The notes: generated by a model not told the origin, from the sequence alone. Shown: positions 42,024 through 51,144, counted from the stretch's first letter. The stretch is DNA of 64,000 nt from an uncultured Lachnospira sp. (GCA_910587485.1 CAJUKN010000003.1:28361-92360), one strand, 5' to 3'. Translations and numbers: made by a program.

Positions 42024-43373
42024 ATGAGAAATGAAAATTTTAAGTGGGGAGCAATGATAAGATATATTATAATGATTATATTAGTGCAAGTATGTGTATT
42101 TCTTTGGGGACAGTTTATATTGCCTGATAAAGAAAAAAACGAAAATTACATCCCCAATGGGAATGAGTATGATATTGACGATTTTGCAGAGTGTAATCAA
42201 ATTATTGACTATCAATATGATGATGAAGGCAAGCTGATACATACTTATGGCTACCATGAAAGAGATGATAACAGTGGAAAGTGGTCTATGCAATATGAAA
42301 ATATTTACACATATGATAGCAAAGGAAGACTGATTGAAGACAAATATTATCTAAGTTATATCAGTAGAGAAGAACCTAGAAGTATTACAACCTATTCGTA
42401 TAATTCAGATGGTTCTTATGTCAAAAAAAAGTCATATAATTTAGACAACGATAGCGATAGTACAAAAAAATATTATAGCTATAGTAAGATTGAAGATGTT
42501 GTTGAAACATATGATAAAAATGGTTTGTTGATTAATAAAAATAATGAAATATTTTATACATATGATGAAAATGGAAAGTTAATTCATATTGATAAGTATG
42601 ATAAGGATACATTTTCAAAAACTGCTATGATTTATTGGGATTATGATGTTTATCAAAGTGTGGAAGTTATGTGGCTTGGAAAAGATATGTATGCAGTATG
42701 GGCAGACCAATATAATGAAGATTGGCAGCAAATTTCTGGTGTGTGGTATAAAGGGAACTTAGATTCTTCTAATATAACATATCAAGAGGTTGAACGCATG
42801 GGAAAACCATATTATGTGGCTAATTATTATAATGGAAATATTGTTGAAGAATTGTTTAATGCAAGGACAAAAGATATCAATGGATACAATGCTTTAAGTT
42901 ATGAATTTAATGATTATGATGATTCAGGAAAGATAATATGGCATACTTATATAACATTGTCAGGCAGCAAGATATATGGTGAACAGTATTTGTATGGAGA
43001 TGGTGATAAAGTATGCAGAGAAATTCATTATAGCATTTATGGAGGATTAAAATATCATCTTTGCGATGGAAGTACAATATCATTTTATAAAGATGAAACC
43101 AATTATCTTATAGATATTATAAGAGTGGACAGTGCAGGACAAGTAATTAGTCAATATGAGTTTGACAAAAAACATAAACTTATATGGAAGGAAAAAGAAT
43201 TTGATGAGATAATAATAGATATATATATTGTGCAAAGCGGAGACTGTTTATATAGTATAGCGCAGGACTGTTATGGTGATGGTAATCGTTGGGAAGAGTT
43301 GTATTATAAAAATCAAGACCAAATAGGGGATGACCCATCTGTAATATATCAGGGGATGGAACTTATTAAGTAA
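42024..43373 (+). CDS. Membrane-anchored YD-repeat protein with C-terminal LysM
   Basis: 449 residues. An N-terminal helix (about 11-32) acts as membrane anchor or signal. The middle has several YD/RHS-like repeats (YQYDDEGKLIHTYG, YTYDSKGRLIED, YTYDENGKLIHIDKYD). The end (about 398-449) is a LysM domain, YIVQSGDCLYSIAQDCYGDG ending IYQGMELIK. It should sit outside the membrane and bind peptidoglycan. There is no RHS core or toxin tip. The start is uncertain: ATG 42024 lacks a clear ribosome site, and ATG 42054 is too close to GGGGAG. Confidence 0.7.
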   Translation: MRNENFKWGAMIRYIIMIILVQVCVFLWGQFILPDKEKNENYIPNGNEYDIDDFAECNQIIDYQYDDEGKLIHTYGYHERDDNSGKWSMQYENIYTYDSKGRLIEDKYYLSYISREEPRSITTYSYNSDGSYVKKKSYNLDNDSDSTKKYYSYSKIEDVVETYDKNGLLINKNNEIFYTYDENGKLIHIDKYDKDTFSKTAMIYWDYDVYQSVEVMWLGKDMYAVWADQYNEDWQQISGVWYKGNLDSSNITYQEVERMGKPYYVANYYNGNIVEELFNARTKDINGYNALSYEFNDYDDSGKIIWHTYITLSGSKIYGEQYLYGDGDKVCREIHYSIYGGLKYHLCDGSTISFYKDETNYLIDIIRVDSAGQVISQYEFDKKHKLIWKEKEFDEIIIDIYIVQSGDCLYSIAQDCYGDGNRWEELYYKNQDQIGDDPSVIYQGMELIK

Positions 43374-43465
43374 AAATAAATTTTAATACAAATTATATTC
43401 ATTTAAATAAAGTTATGTTATTATAAAGATAAAACAATGGAAAAATAATAGAAGTGAGGAGCAAG

Positions 43466-44692
43466 ATGGGATTTTTTGATAAATTAAAAAACAAGAAACA
43501 AGAAAAGATGCAAAATGCAATGAATGCCCAAGACTTTAATGGCATTGATTTAACATTGCCTGAAAATGTAAAGGAGTTTGTAAAAAAACAGATTGCTGAT
43601 TTGATTGAGGAAGAAACAGAATTACGAGATAACAGTATATTGATTCCAAAGTGGAATGTATCTATTTATCCAGATGTACAGCAGGTGAACGAAAGAGGTG
43701 TTGTACTAGACCTTTATATAAAAGCACCTCAGTGGGGGAAGTCTTTATATGAATGTAGTGTTGGTATGGGAAACGACCCTCAAAGTAATATTGGTCTTGC
43801 ATTAGGCTCTTTTATATTTGCCTTTATGAAAGGAATTGCGGCAATGGAAAATGAAAAGGAAGGTATTGCGCTTACGACATCTTTTTCAAAAAAGACACAT
43901 AAATGGAAAGTTTATAAAACAGATATTGTTGGAATAGGTAAAAATGAAAATTTTACAGATGTAGATACATATTGGGATGCGCTAAAAGAAGATATTAAGA
44001 AACGTCTTGGAAATCAAAAATTATGTTATGTTAAAATATTTGGTTCTAAGATGGGAGAAGATGTTACAGGTGAATGTAGAATTGATGATGTTGTCAGTGA
44101 AGAATTGAGTAAAAAAGTGGCGGATATTGTTTCTAAATGGCAAGTTGAAGGCTTTGTTTCACAAAAGCAATTTTTCTTTATCCGCCAAGAAGAAAGTACA
44201 ACATTGCCTTATCCTTATGAAGGTGAAGCAGGATTTCAGTTATTAAAGAACAAAGTCGCTCTTGCAGCAAAGATGTTTCACGAAAGTAATACAGAAGAAT
44301 TATATCAGTCATTGCCTGAACGATTAGGAGAGGCATTGCAAGATAAAGTGTTAGGAATAGAATGTTTTTCTTTTTTACCAGAAATATGTACAGAACATGC
44401 TTTTGGAGAGGCAGCTTATTCAGAAAAAGTGAATTTTGCTTATCCAAGCGGTCCTATGATAGAAGTTTATAAAAGTCAATTAGCCGATTATGAACTTTTA
44501 AAAAGGGCAATATTAACGGTATTTAATGAAGGAACGCTTGGTGAGTTGACAGATGATATTTATAGAGAATATATTGGCAGTAGTGCTACTTATTCTGTTT
44601 TTGCACAGATGCAGGAAAAAGGTTCCGATTTAAAAGATGCGTCAGCAGTTGCAATTGCTTTTAGTGTAGATGAAGATTTTGAGATAAGATAG
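43466..44692 (+). CDS. Cytosolic protein of unknown function (DUF6348-like)
   Basis: 408 residues. WNVSIYPDVQQVNERGVVLD and APQWGKSLYECSVGMG (about 64-110) recall DUF6348, a match from memory. The C-terminal half (about 260-408) is a separate domain with YPSGPMIEVYKSQLADYELL. No membrane helices. ATG 43466 is preceded by GAGGAG; the GTG at 43454 lies upstream of that site in the same frame. It is 9 nt before the next gene, so the two form an operon. Immunity or housekeeping role unknown. Confidence 0.55.
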   Translation: MGFFDKLKNKKQEKMQNAMNAQDFNGIDLTLPENVKEFVKKQIADLIEEETELRDNSILIPKWNVSIYPDVQQVNERGVVLDLYIKAPQWGKSLYECSVGMGNDPQSNIGLALGSFIFAFMKGIAAMENEKEGIALTTSFSKKTHKWKVYKTDIVGIGKNENFTDVDTYWDALKEDIKKRLGNQKLCYVKIFGSKMGEDVTGECRIDDVVSEELSKKVADIVSKWQVEGFVSQKQFFFIRQEESTTLPYPYEGEAGFQLLKNKVALAAKMFHESNTEELYQSLPERLGEALQDKVLGIECFSFLPEICTEHAFGEAAYSEKVNFAYPSGPMIEVYKSQLADYELLKRAILTVFNEGTLGELTDDIYREYIGSSATYSVFAQMQEKGSDLKDASAVAIAFSVDEDFEIR

Positions 44693-44701
44693 GAGGATAT
44701 A

Positions 44702-45793
44702 ATGGCTAAAAATTTTGATGCAGGAGTTTGGCAGCAAAAGATTGATACAACGCAAGGCTCTAAAAAAATGCCTGTGATTTTAGAGGCTATAAGACAGGCT
44801 GATGAGGAAGAGGAACATTATTATCGACTATTTTTTCGATATTTATATGCCTATGAAGCAACGTTTCATGATGACCCTCCAAAGGCAATGCCAGTTGCTA
44901 TCGAATTTAGTACTATTTTTGAACAATATCCAGATGTATTAGGACCAGATGGCGGTGAGATGTATGTTATGATTATGCAGATGGCAATTGACCCTATTGT
45001 GTCACTTCCTCAGATTCCTTTTGAACAATGGCAGGGTATGATTGAACAATATTATAAACTTGTAAAGCGTTATAATTTAGGACATCGTACATATTGGTGG
45101 CAAATGTGTCAGTTTTATGTGTATTTGGACAAAAAGAAAGCCTATGAACTTTTTGAACGATTTTGGAAAACAGGAAGAGACAGCATGTCTGATTGCAGAA
45201 CATGTGACCGCTGTCATGCTATACGTATGCATCTGTTAATTGATGATGAGGAAGGTGCTAATGAGATGGCGAAACCAATAAAATCAAGACGCATGTGGTT
45301 TTGTCATGACACACCGCATTTGATGCATAGAGATTATATTGAATATTATATGAATAAGGGCAATGCAAAAGCTGCAAAGCCTTATGCGTATGAATTAAAA
45401 GGAATGGGACATAGAGATAAACATGATTTATCTTATATGGGTGCTGTTATACGATGTATGACTTATTTTGAACCACAAATAGCATTACAGTTTTTAGAGC
45501 AAGGTATGGAGTGGGTTATTGGAATTTGGGATTGTAAACTTGCCTATGATTTTTATAAAAGTGCTTGGGTGCTTATGCATCATTTATCAAAAACACAAGA
45601 GACCATTTCTATCAAGATGCCTCCTAACTTTGCATTAAAAAATGATAGTGATATTTATAATATTGTTGATTTGGAAAACCATTACTATGATACTGTAAAA
45701 AGTATTGCTGGCAGTTTTGATGCAAGAAATGGCACAGACAGCTATAATGAAAATTTTAAATTGGCAATGATGGAACCAGAAATAATAGAATAA
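44702..45793 (+). CDS. TPR-like helical protein of unknown function
   Basis: 363 residues, almost entirely helical, with repeat-like helical pairs (YKLVKRYNLGHRTYWWQMCQ, YLDKKKAYELFERFWKTGRD) and a conserved-looking centre CRTCDRCH with FCHDTPHLMHRDYIEYY (about 165-220). No named family recalled. AGGAGG precedes the ATG. It is the second gene of a two-gene operon and converges on the HSP90-like gene, separated by a 13-bp inverted repeat. A scaffold or peptide-binding role is inferred from its shape only. Confidence 0.55.
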   Translation: MAKNFDAGVWQQKIDTTQGSKKMPVILEAIRQADEEEEHYYRLFFRYLYAYEATFHDDPPKAMPVAIEFSTIFEQYPDVLGPDGGEMYVMIMQMAIDPIVSLPQIPFEQWQGMIEQYYKLVKRYNLGHRTYWWQMCQFYVYLDKKKAYELFERFWKTGRDSMSDCRTCDRCHAIRMHLLIDDEEGANEMAKPIKSRRMWFCHDTPHLMHRDYIEYYMNKGNAKAAKPYAYELKGMGHRDKHDLSYMGAVIRCMTYFEPQIALQFLEQGMEWVIGIWDCKLAYDFYKSAWVLMHHLSKTQETISIKMPPNFALKNDSDIYNIVDLENHYYDTVKSIAGSFDARNGTDSYNENFKLAMMEPEIIE

Positions 45794-45806
45794 AATTATA
45801 TAAAAT

Positions 45807-45905
45807 AAAAAATATTGTGACAAAACAAATACTTGATAAGATTTCATATAGTATAAACAAATGTTGATATCTTATATAAAGAAATATTTTGACACAATAT
45901 TTTTT
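45807..45905. terminator. Bidirectional terminator-like inverted repeat
   Basis: AAAAAATATTGTG (45807-45819) and CACAATATTTTTT (45893-45905) form a 13-bp stem, with inner pairing GATAAGAT/ATCTTAT. It lies between the convergent TPR-like and HSP90-family genes. Confidence 0.65.
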
Positions 45906-46024
45906 ATGCTATTAATTATGATTGTTTAGATGGATTTAAAATTCACTATTTTATCTGCAAACAACGTATATTTATTTTTTTAGTGATAATTCTATGTTAT
46001 CTATTAGCCATTGATTTGTGCGAC

Positions 46025-47803
46025 CTAAATTTTTGTTGATATTAAATATAATAATTCTGAATTTAATGTTTTTAATTCATTGTGATGCAATGGCTGCCCG
46101 CTTGTTATCAAAGCGTTGACATACAAAATTTTGCCTAATGCCTGAATGAGACGTGTATCAGTTATTGTAAGCATTTCTTCGATTAAAGAATTGTTGATAT
46201 TTAGATAAACCGTAGCAATAACTTCCTTGCATTTATTTGAAATAAGTGAGGACAATGTATCTGAAAATATACCATAACTTGATTCTTTTGCTTGTTGGGC
46301 TTGGCGTATAAACTCAACATCATTATTCATATAATACAGTGCAGGCAAATCACTTGGATAGAATCGTTTAATATCTGCTTGACAGTCAAAAGGTTCTAAT
46401 GCTTTATTGATTTCTTCTATCATAAAACGAGTCTCTATTTGTTCAACTGGTAAAAGTTCGTCCAATATCAGCTCAAAATCTTCTTCCATCATTGGGTTAA
46501 TTGGAAGCTGATAGGTATTAGCCAGCTTGCGTATTAATTGTTCATCTGATGTATATCCTGTACATATAAGCAGTTGTTCCTGTTGAAAAAATACGGATTG
46601 CAGCTGTTTAAAGCGGGAGATATCGCTTATATAACTGGCAGCTTTTGCTGTTTTTAAATAAGCTCCAGTAACGATGCCTTCCGATGTTTCAAAAGTAAGA
46701 TAATCAATAAACAATTCAAATAAATCATTGTCCCAAATAGCCATTGATTTAATTGCCGAAGAATGTATAAGAATAATTTTTTGCATTAAATCAGGGTTAT
46801 TTTTGCTGATTTTTTTAAAATATTGTTTGATAGGAAGGATAAACTCTTGTTGTGCTAATTCAAGTTCAAAATCTTCATAAAAATTTTCGCGTGAGGCAGT
46901 AGGACGAAGTCCTGCTGTATTTAAACAGCATTTAAAAAAAAATGCCCAATCTGGAAGTAATGGCTGGGCAGATTCTGTAAGCAGCATATGTTTTAAATAA
47001 ATTCGATGTTCTTTTTTTACAGAACTGCTTGTATGATAAGGCAGGATAAAAGCTGCGCCAGAAAGATGCGGTGTCTCAATAGGAATTGCATCGAGGAAAT
47101 TTTCATTAAAAAGCCATTCACCAAACGATAAAAGCTGTCGTTGTCCTAAATGAGTAAACTCTTGCGGCATATAGTTAATTGGTTTGGATAGATTATCAAT
47201 ATATACAGGAACAGGCAGTGTAAGTCCATAATATTGTACAAGACGTTGTAACTTTTCAGAATCATAATATTTTTGGCTTTCATCTTTGGCATATAGTATA
47301 ATTGTTGTGCCTGCATCCATTGTCTGTGAACTATCATCAAGAGAAAGTGTGGTTACTTCTTCAAGGGTGTATGTACCATCTGGAAACCCTTTCCAAATAT
47401 GTGCAGGACTGCCGTCAATGGACTTTGAGTGAACTTCAATAACATCTGATATCATAAAACAAGAAAGCAATCCAATTCCAAAACGCCCAATAAAATCCTC
47501 TGATTCATATCCATTCATCAAGTCATGCTTAGAAGATTGTCCAATGACAGCAAGGAAATGATGAATTTCTTTTTCGTTAAGTCCTAAACCATTATCTTTA
47601 AAAATAATTTTTTGTTGTGGTTCTACTTTTATATGAATACTTCCGTTATCCCAGTCTTTTTGTAAAAGTTTGCGTTGTGTTATGGCATCAACACCATTTT
47701 GTAATAATTCTCGTATAAAAACATCAGGTGTTTTATATAGATGATTGGATAAAATATCTAACATGCCTCCAAGATTTACTTGAAAATTAAATGTATCTTT
47801 CAT
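46025..47803 (-). CDS. HSP90 family protein (HtpG-like)
   Basis: 592 residues. The GHKL ATP site is intact in modified form: RELLQNGVDAI (about 39), FKDNGLGLNEKEI (about 73) and DFIGRFGIGLLSC (about 105), in place of the usual SNASDA, DTGIGM and GQFGVGF. The middle domain has the conserved SRENFYED arginine (about 310). This is the divergent HSP90 family, distinct from standard HtpG. Start 47803 lies behind GAAATGAGGTTTAGT; the ATG at 47815 is inside that site. It probably acts as an ATP-dependent chaperone. Confidence 0.8.
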   Translation of the reverse strand: MKDTFNFQVNLGGMLDILSNHLYKTPDVFIRELLQNGVDAITQRKLLQKDWDNGSIHIKVEPQQKIIFKDNGLGLNEKEIHHFLAVIGQSSKHDLMNGYESEDFIGRFGIGLLSCFMISDVIEVHSKSIDGSPAHIWKGFPDGTYTLEEVTTLSLDDSSQTMDAGTTIILYAKDESQKYYDSEKLQRLVQYYGLTLPVPVYIDNLSKPINYMPQEFTHLGQRQLLSFGEWLFNENFLDAIPIETPHLSGAAFILPYHTSSSVKKEHRIYLKHMLLTESAQPLLPDWAFFFKCCLNTAGLRPTASRENFYEDFELELAQQEFILPIKQYFKKISKNNPDLMQKIILIHSSAIKSMAIWDNDLFELFIDYLTFETSEGIVTGAYLKTAKAASYISDISRFKQLQSVFFQQEQLLICTGYTSDEQLIRKLANTYQLPINPMMEEDFELILDELLPVEQIETRFMIEEINKALEPFDCQADIKRFYPSDLPALYYMNNDVEFIRQAQQAKESSYGIFSDTLSSLISNKCKEVIATVYLNINNSLIEEMLTITDTRLIQALGKILYVNALITSGQPLHHNELKTLNSELLYLISTKI

Positions 47804-47833
47804 ACTAAACCTCATTTCTGTGCAAAAATTAGG
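47804..47833 (-). promoter_or_regulatory. Family E-type ribosome site of the HSP90 gene
   Basis: On the minus strand TTTTTGCACAGAAATGAGGT followed by TTAGT precedes ATG 47803. It keeps the 3' half of the family E leader (GCACAGAAATGAGG), while the 5' half of the hairpin is lost. Confidence 0.45.
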
Positions 47834-48024
47834 AAAGGTTAAAATTATTTTTTTACACGGATTTCTTTTTGATTTGTAATTAATTATAAAATAGATAAAG
47901 ATAATTTATAGTAGACAGTATATCACAAAAATTGGTATAATGTATAGGTACTTGTTTATACTAATTTAAAGACAAATACAACATTTGGCTAGTGTATGAA
48001 ATTTGTTTTAGAAAGGTGAACTAT

Positions 48025-48789
48025 ATGTCTGATATTAAAGGAATCATTCATTCAGTAGAAAGTTTTGGCTCTGTTGACGGACCGGGAGTGCGTTATATTA
48101 TATTTTTACAAGGCTGCAAAATGCGATGCAGATATTGTCATAATCCAGATACATGGGCTTTGAAGGATAAAAATGCTTATGAGGAATCGCCAGAAGATAC
48201 GCTAAATAAAGCGTTAAGATATAGAGCATATTGGAAAAATGATGGTGGTATTACTGTAAGTGGAGGAGAAGCTTTATTACAAATTGATTATGTTACAGAG
48301 TTGTTTCGACTAGCAAAGGAAAAAGGTGTTCATACAACGTTGGATACTTCTGGTGGACCATTTACAAGAGAAGAGCCTTTTTTTAGTAAGTTTCAAGAGT
48401 TGATGAAGTATACGGATTTATTTTTACTGGATATAAAACATATTGACAGTCAAAAACATAAAGACCTTACAATGCAAGATAATGCCAATATTCTTGATAT
48501 GGCAACCTATCTTTCTGATAATGGTAAAGATATGTGGATAAGACATGTACTTGTACCGGGCATTACAAATGATGAATCTGATTTAAAAAAGCTTTCAGAA
48601 TTTGTAAAAGAACTAAAAACGGTGCGTCGGTTTGAAGTTTTACCATATCATACATTAGGTATATTTAAGTGGAAACAATTAGGAATTGAGTATACTTTAG
48701 ATGATGTAAAGTCGCCAACCGATGAAGAAATAAAGACTGCCAATAATTTGCTTCATACAGCAGATTATGATATAATAACCACAACATAG
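48025..48789 (+). CDS. pflA: Pyruvate formate-lyase activating enzyme
   Basis: 254 residues. A radical SAM activase that installs the glycyl radical on pyruvate formate-lyase. SFGSVDGPGVRYIIFLQGC leads into the cluster motif CKMRCRYC (about 31-38). GGITVSGGEALLQ (about 75), TLDTSG, DIKH and LVPGITND are all typical of PflA. ATG 48025 follows GAAAGGTG; the frame is open upstream to 47992. No pflB is in the window, which is unusual since the two are normally adjacent. The last codons (DIITTT and stop) are supplied by repeat C. Confidence 0.9.
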   Translation: MSDIKGIIHSVESFGSVDGPGVRYIIFLQGCKMRCRYCHNPDTWALKDKNAYEESPEDTLNKALRYRAYWKNDGGITVSGGEALLQIDYVTELFRLAKEKGVHTTLDTSGGPFTREEPFFSKFQELMKYTDLFLLDIKHIDSQKHKDLTMQDNANILDMATYLSDNGKDMWIRHVLVPGITNDESDLKKLSEFVKELKTVRRFEVLPYHTLGIFKWKQLGIEYTLDDVKSPTDEEIKTANNLLHTADYDIITTT

Positions 48790-48930
48790 TTGTGGTATAA
48801 AAGTTCGCAAAGCGAACTTTTGGCATTTAACTATGTAGATTTTGTGATATAATAACTACAGTGTAGTTGTGGTATCGTCTTACTATGTATGAAATTATAG
48901 TATAATAGCCACAGCTATGCTGTGGCATTT
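48766..48930 (+). repeat. Repeat family C, three degenerate units
   Basis: Units begin GATATAATAACCACAACATA, GATATAATAACTACAGTGTA and TAGTATAATAGCCACAGCTA, each forming a CCACA...TGTGG-type hairpin; the first also has AAGTTCGC-AAA-GCGAACTT. Spacing is about 50-75 nt. The first unit overlaps the pflA stop codon and probably ends that transcript. The 225-nt gap to the next gene holds little else. Confidence 0.7.
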
Positions 48931-49014
48931 GTTATGACATCAGTTTGCAGTGTTATTCTTTTATGTTAATTTGCACAAAGTAATGGTATAAAGTATTTTA
49001 ATAAAGGCGGAGAT

Positions 49015-50838
49015 ATGGTATATAATAGTGATTTGTTTTGTAAAAAATGCGCTCAACAAATTATCGTTCCAGAAGTAGTACAAGAAGATTTGCTTAGTAT
49101 TATAGAAGAAAAATTGAAAAAAGCAGGATTTTATTATCGTGTTGCATATCGAGTAAAGTCTGTTGATTCTATAGTAGATAAGCTTCAACGCAAAGAGTAT
49201 CGAAAGAAAGCATCAGATAATGAAGATAAGAAGATGCAAGATTTAATTGGAATTAGAATTATTCTTTATTTTGAAGATGATGTATCTATATGTAGAAATT
49301 TATTAGATACATTATTTATAGAGCCTGGAATTTGGGAAACAACAGAAGCAAATGAATATGAATTTAGGGCAATGAAAGTAAATGGTATATTTAAGCTGCC
49401 TGGTTATCTTGCTAAAACCATTGTGAATCCTTTATTAAAAGATTATATAGATGATACATTTGAAGTTCAAGTACGGACAAACTCTTTTGAAGGGTGGCAC
49501 GAGATAGAACATGATTTGCGTTACAAAGGTTCTGCTTTTGGAGATGGCAATGAGCATTTGGCAAGAAAGATGAATAGTATTTTGGCAACATTGGAATTGT
49601 GTGATGACTCTTTAGTAAATTTAATAGAAGATTTGGGACATCAGCATTATAAAGACCATAATTGGTCAGATATGATTCGGTGTCATTATCGTTTAAAACT
49701 TAACAATGAAGATATCAATCCAGAAATTGCAAGTATACTAGATAATAATATTAATCTTGCAAAGGCATTTTATAAATTTAGCAGGGCGAAAGCAATAGCA
49801 AAGTTATGGAATAATACATCGGATAGACCCCCAAGTCTTTCAGTAAATTATATTATTTATATTGTTAATACTATTGGACCATGTAATGATAAAATTTCTG
49901 AAGCTTTTTTTAATATAGAAGGAAAATTAGGTAATGATGATTTTAACAATAAACGAAAAAAATTTGAACCTTTTAAAACATTAGGGACATATACTGTATT
50001 CAAGGCAGAAACCTATTTAGATACTAGCAATATTACCGAAATGGATGCATTTAAGAAGGCTTCAGGTTATATATATGCGTGGATTAAATCAAGATATAAT
50101 GAAGCATTAGATGGGCTTCCTGAATATGTCAATAATTATTCTGGAAGTGAACCCGGATATTCCGTAGAAATTGTGTATGATGAGCAAGATATATATTTTG
50201 CCCAAGAATCAACTCATATTGATGCAAAAATTGCAAATAGAATATGGATATCAAAGGCGTTTTTAAAGAAGACTTCTGATGGTATACAGTTTGTCGTTTC
50301 TAACGTATATGCAGAGCCTAAGGAAAAATATCGGGATACAGACAATGTTTTATTTTCAAGACCTAATTTTTATGGTGAAATTGCAGATAACATAGGCATT
50401 TGTGATTGTGAACGATTAAAAGAAAATGTAAAATGTATTACAGATAGTAATTATGATGAATTTGTAAGTCTGATACATAATGTAAACAGGCATTTTCCTG
50501 TAATTTTATTTATAGGAAGCAAGGAAAAATGGCTTGATAAGTTTGATATTGGCTATTTTTCATATCTTGTGGGCTATTATGCGCATATACGGATTATTGA
50601 AGATTCGTCTTGCCAAGAACGATTTGCTATACAATATCATTTAGATATGAATCGATATCAAGATTCAATAACAGTGCTATATGCAGGAGAAGAGCCACAA
50701 ACCAGTTATGGCTCTGATATTATGGATACAACATTTGAAGTTATTAAACTGGAGCAAAAAAAATATTGGAATGAGAATGGATGCAGAGCATACAGAAGAA
50801 GATTAGTTGCAGATATTCGAGAAAATAATATAAAATAA
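49015..50838 (+). CDS. Long RelA/SpoT-domain (p)ppGpp synthetase-like protein
   Basis: 607 residues. The first 200 are a RelA/SpoT synthetase domain without an HD hydrolase: DLIGIRIILYFEDDV (about 77), EVQVRTNSFEGWHEIEHDLR and YKG (about 150-171). After a helical segment the last 400 residues match no ACT, TGS or other known SAS partner. They include SEPGYSVEIVYDEQDIYFAQ and FPVILFIGSKEKWLDKFD with YLVGYYAHIRIIED. This length is unusual for small alarmone synthetases (about 210-260 residues). It could be a regulated alarmone or toxSAS-type enzyme. GGCGGAG precedes the ATG. Confidence 0.75.
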   Translation: MVYNSDLFCKKCAQQIIVPEVVQEDLLSIIEEKLKKAGFYYRVAYRVKSVDSIVDKLQRKEYRKKASDNEDKKMQDLIGIRIILYFEDDVSICRNLLDTLFIEPGIWETTEANEYEFRAMKVNGIFKLPGYLAKTIVNPLLKDYIDDTFEVQVRTNSFEGWHEIEHDLRYKGSAFGDGNEHLARKMNSILATLELCDDSLVNLIEDLGHQHYKDHNWSDMIRCHYRLKLNNEDINPEIASILDNNINLAKAFYKFSRAKAIAKLWNNTSDRPPSLSVNYIIYIVNTIGPCNDKISEAFFNIEGKLGNDDFNNKRKKFEPFKTLGTYTVFKAETYLDTSNITEMDAFKKASGYIYAWIKSRYNEALDGLPEYVNNYSGSEPGYSVEIVYDEQDIYFAQESTHIDAKIANRIWISKAFLKKTSDGIQFVVSNVYAEPKEKYRDTDNVLFSRPNFYGEIADNIGICDCERLKENVKCITDSNYDEFVSLIHNVNRHFPVILFIGSKEKWLDKFDIGYFSYLVGYYAHIRIIEDSSCQERFAIQYHLDMNRYQDSITVLYAGEEPQTSYGSDIMDTTFEVIKLEQKKYWNENGCRAYRRRLVADIRENNIK

Positions 50839-50856
50839 TAAAAATAAGGGATTTAT

Positions 50857-51132
50857 ATGGAAAATTCTGCTCTTATGGCATTTAGTAAAGTTTCTAATGA
50901 TTTTAAAGGTGTTGTAAATGAGGCAGGTTTTAATTCTGAAGATGAAATGCAAGAGTATATGCGAGAAATCCAAAAAGAAGTTAGGGGTATAAAAAATTCT
51001 CCCATATTAGCAACAGCAATTATAGAAGATGTGGATATATTTATTACAGGAGATAAAGATTTTCATGTTTTAGATATTGAACAGCCTAAAATAATGCCAA
51101 TGACTAATTTTTTAGAAAAATATAACAATTAA
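50857..51132 (+). pseudogene. Deletion fusion of an antitoxin N-terminus and a PIN-toxin C-terminus
   Basis: 91 residues. Residues 1-44 (ALMAFSKVSNDFKGVVNEAG...EYMREIQKEVRG) look like the small antitoxin that precedes PIN-family toxins in clostridia. From residue 46, NSPILATAIIEDVDIFITGD followed by KDFHVLDIEQPKIM is the C-terminal third of a PIN toxin, including the last acidic active-site pair (GDKDF). The first two-thirds of the toxin, with its first catalytic aspartates, are missing. An in-frame deletion is the simplest explanation. Nuclease activity is unlikely. Confidence 0.7.
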
Positions 51133-51144
51133 GAAATAAGAATA

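Noticed and set aside
48766..48930. Possible CRISPR array (spaced palindromic repeats)
   Set aside because: Only three degenerate units with diverged repeats and unequal spacing, no cas genes, and an inverted pair at 39.4 kb. This is a REP-like family, not CRISPR.
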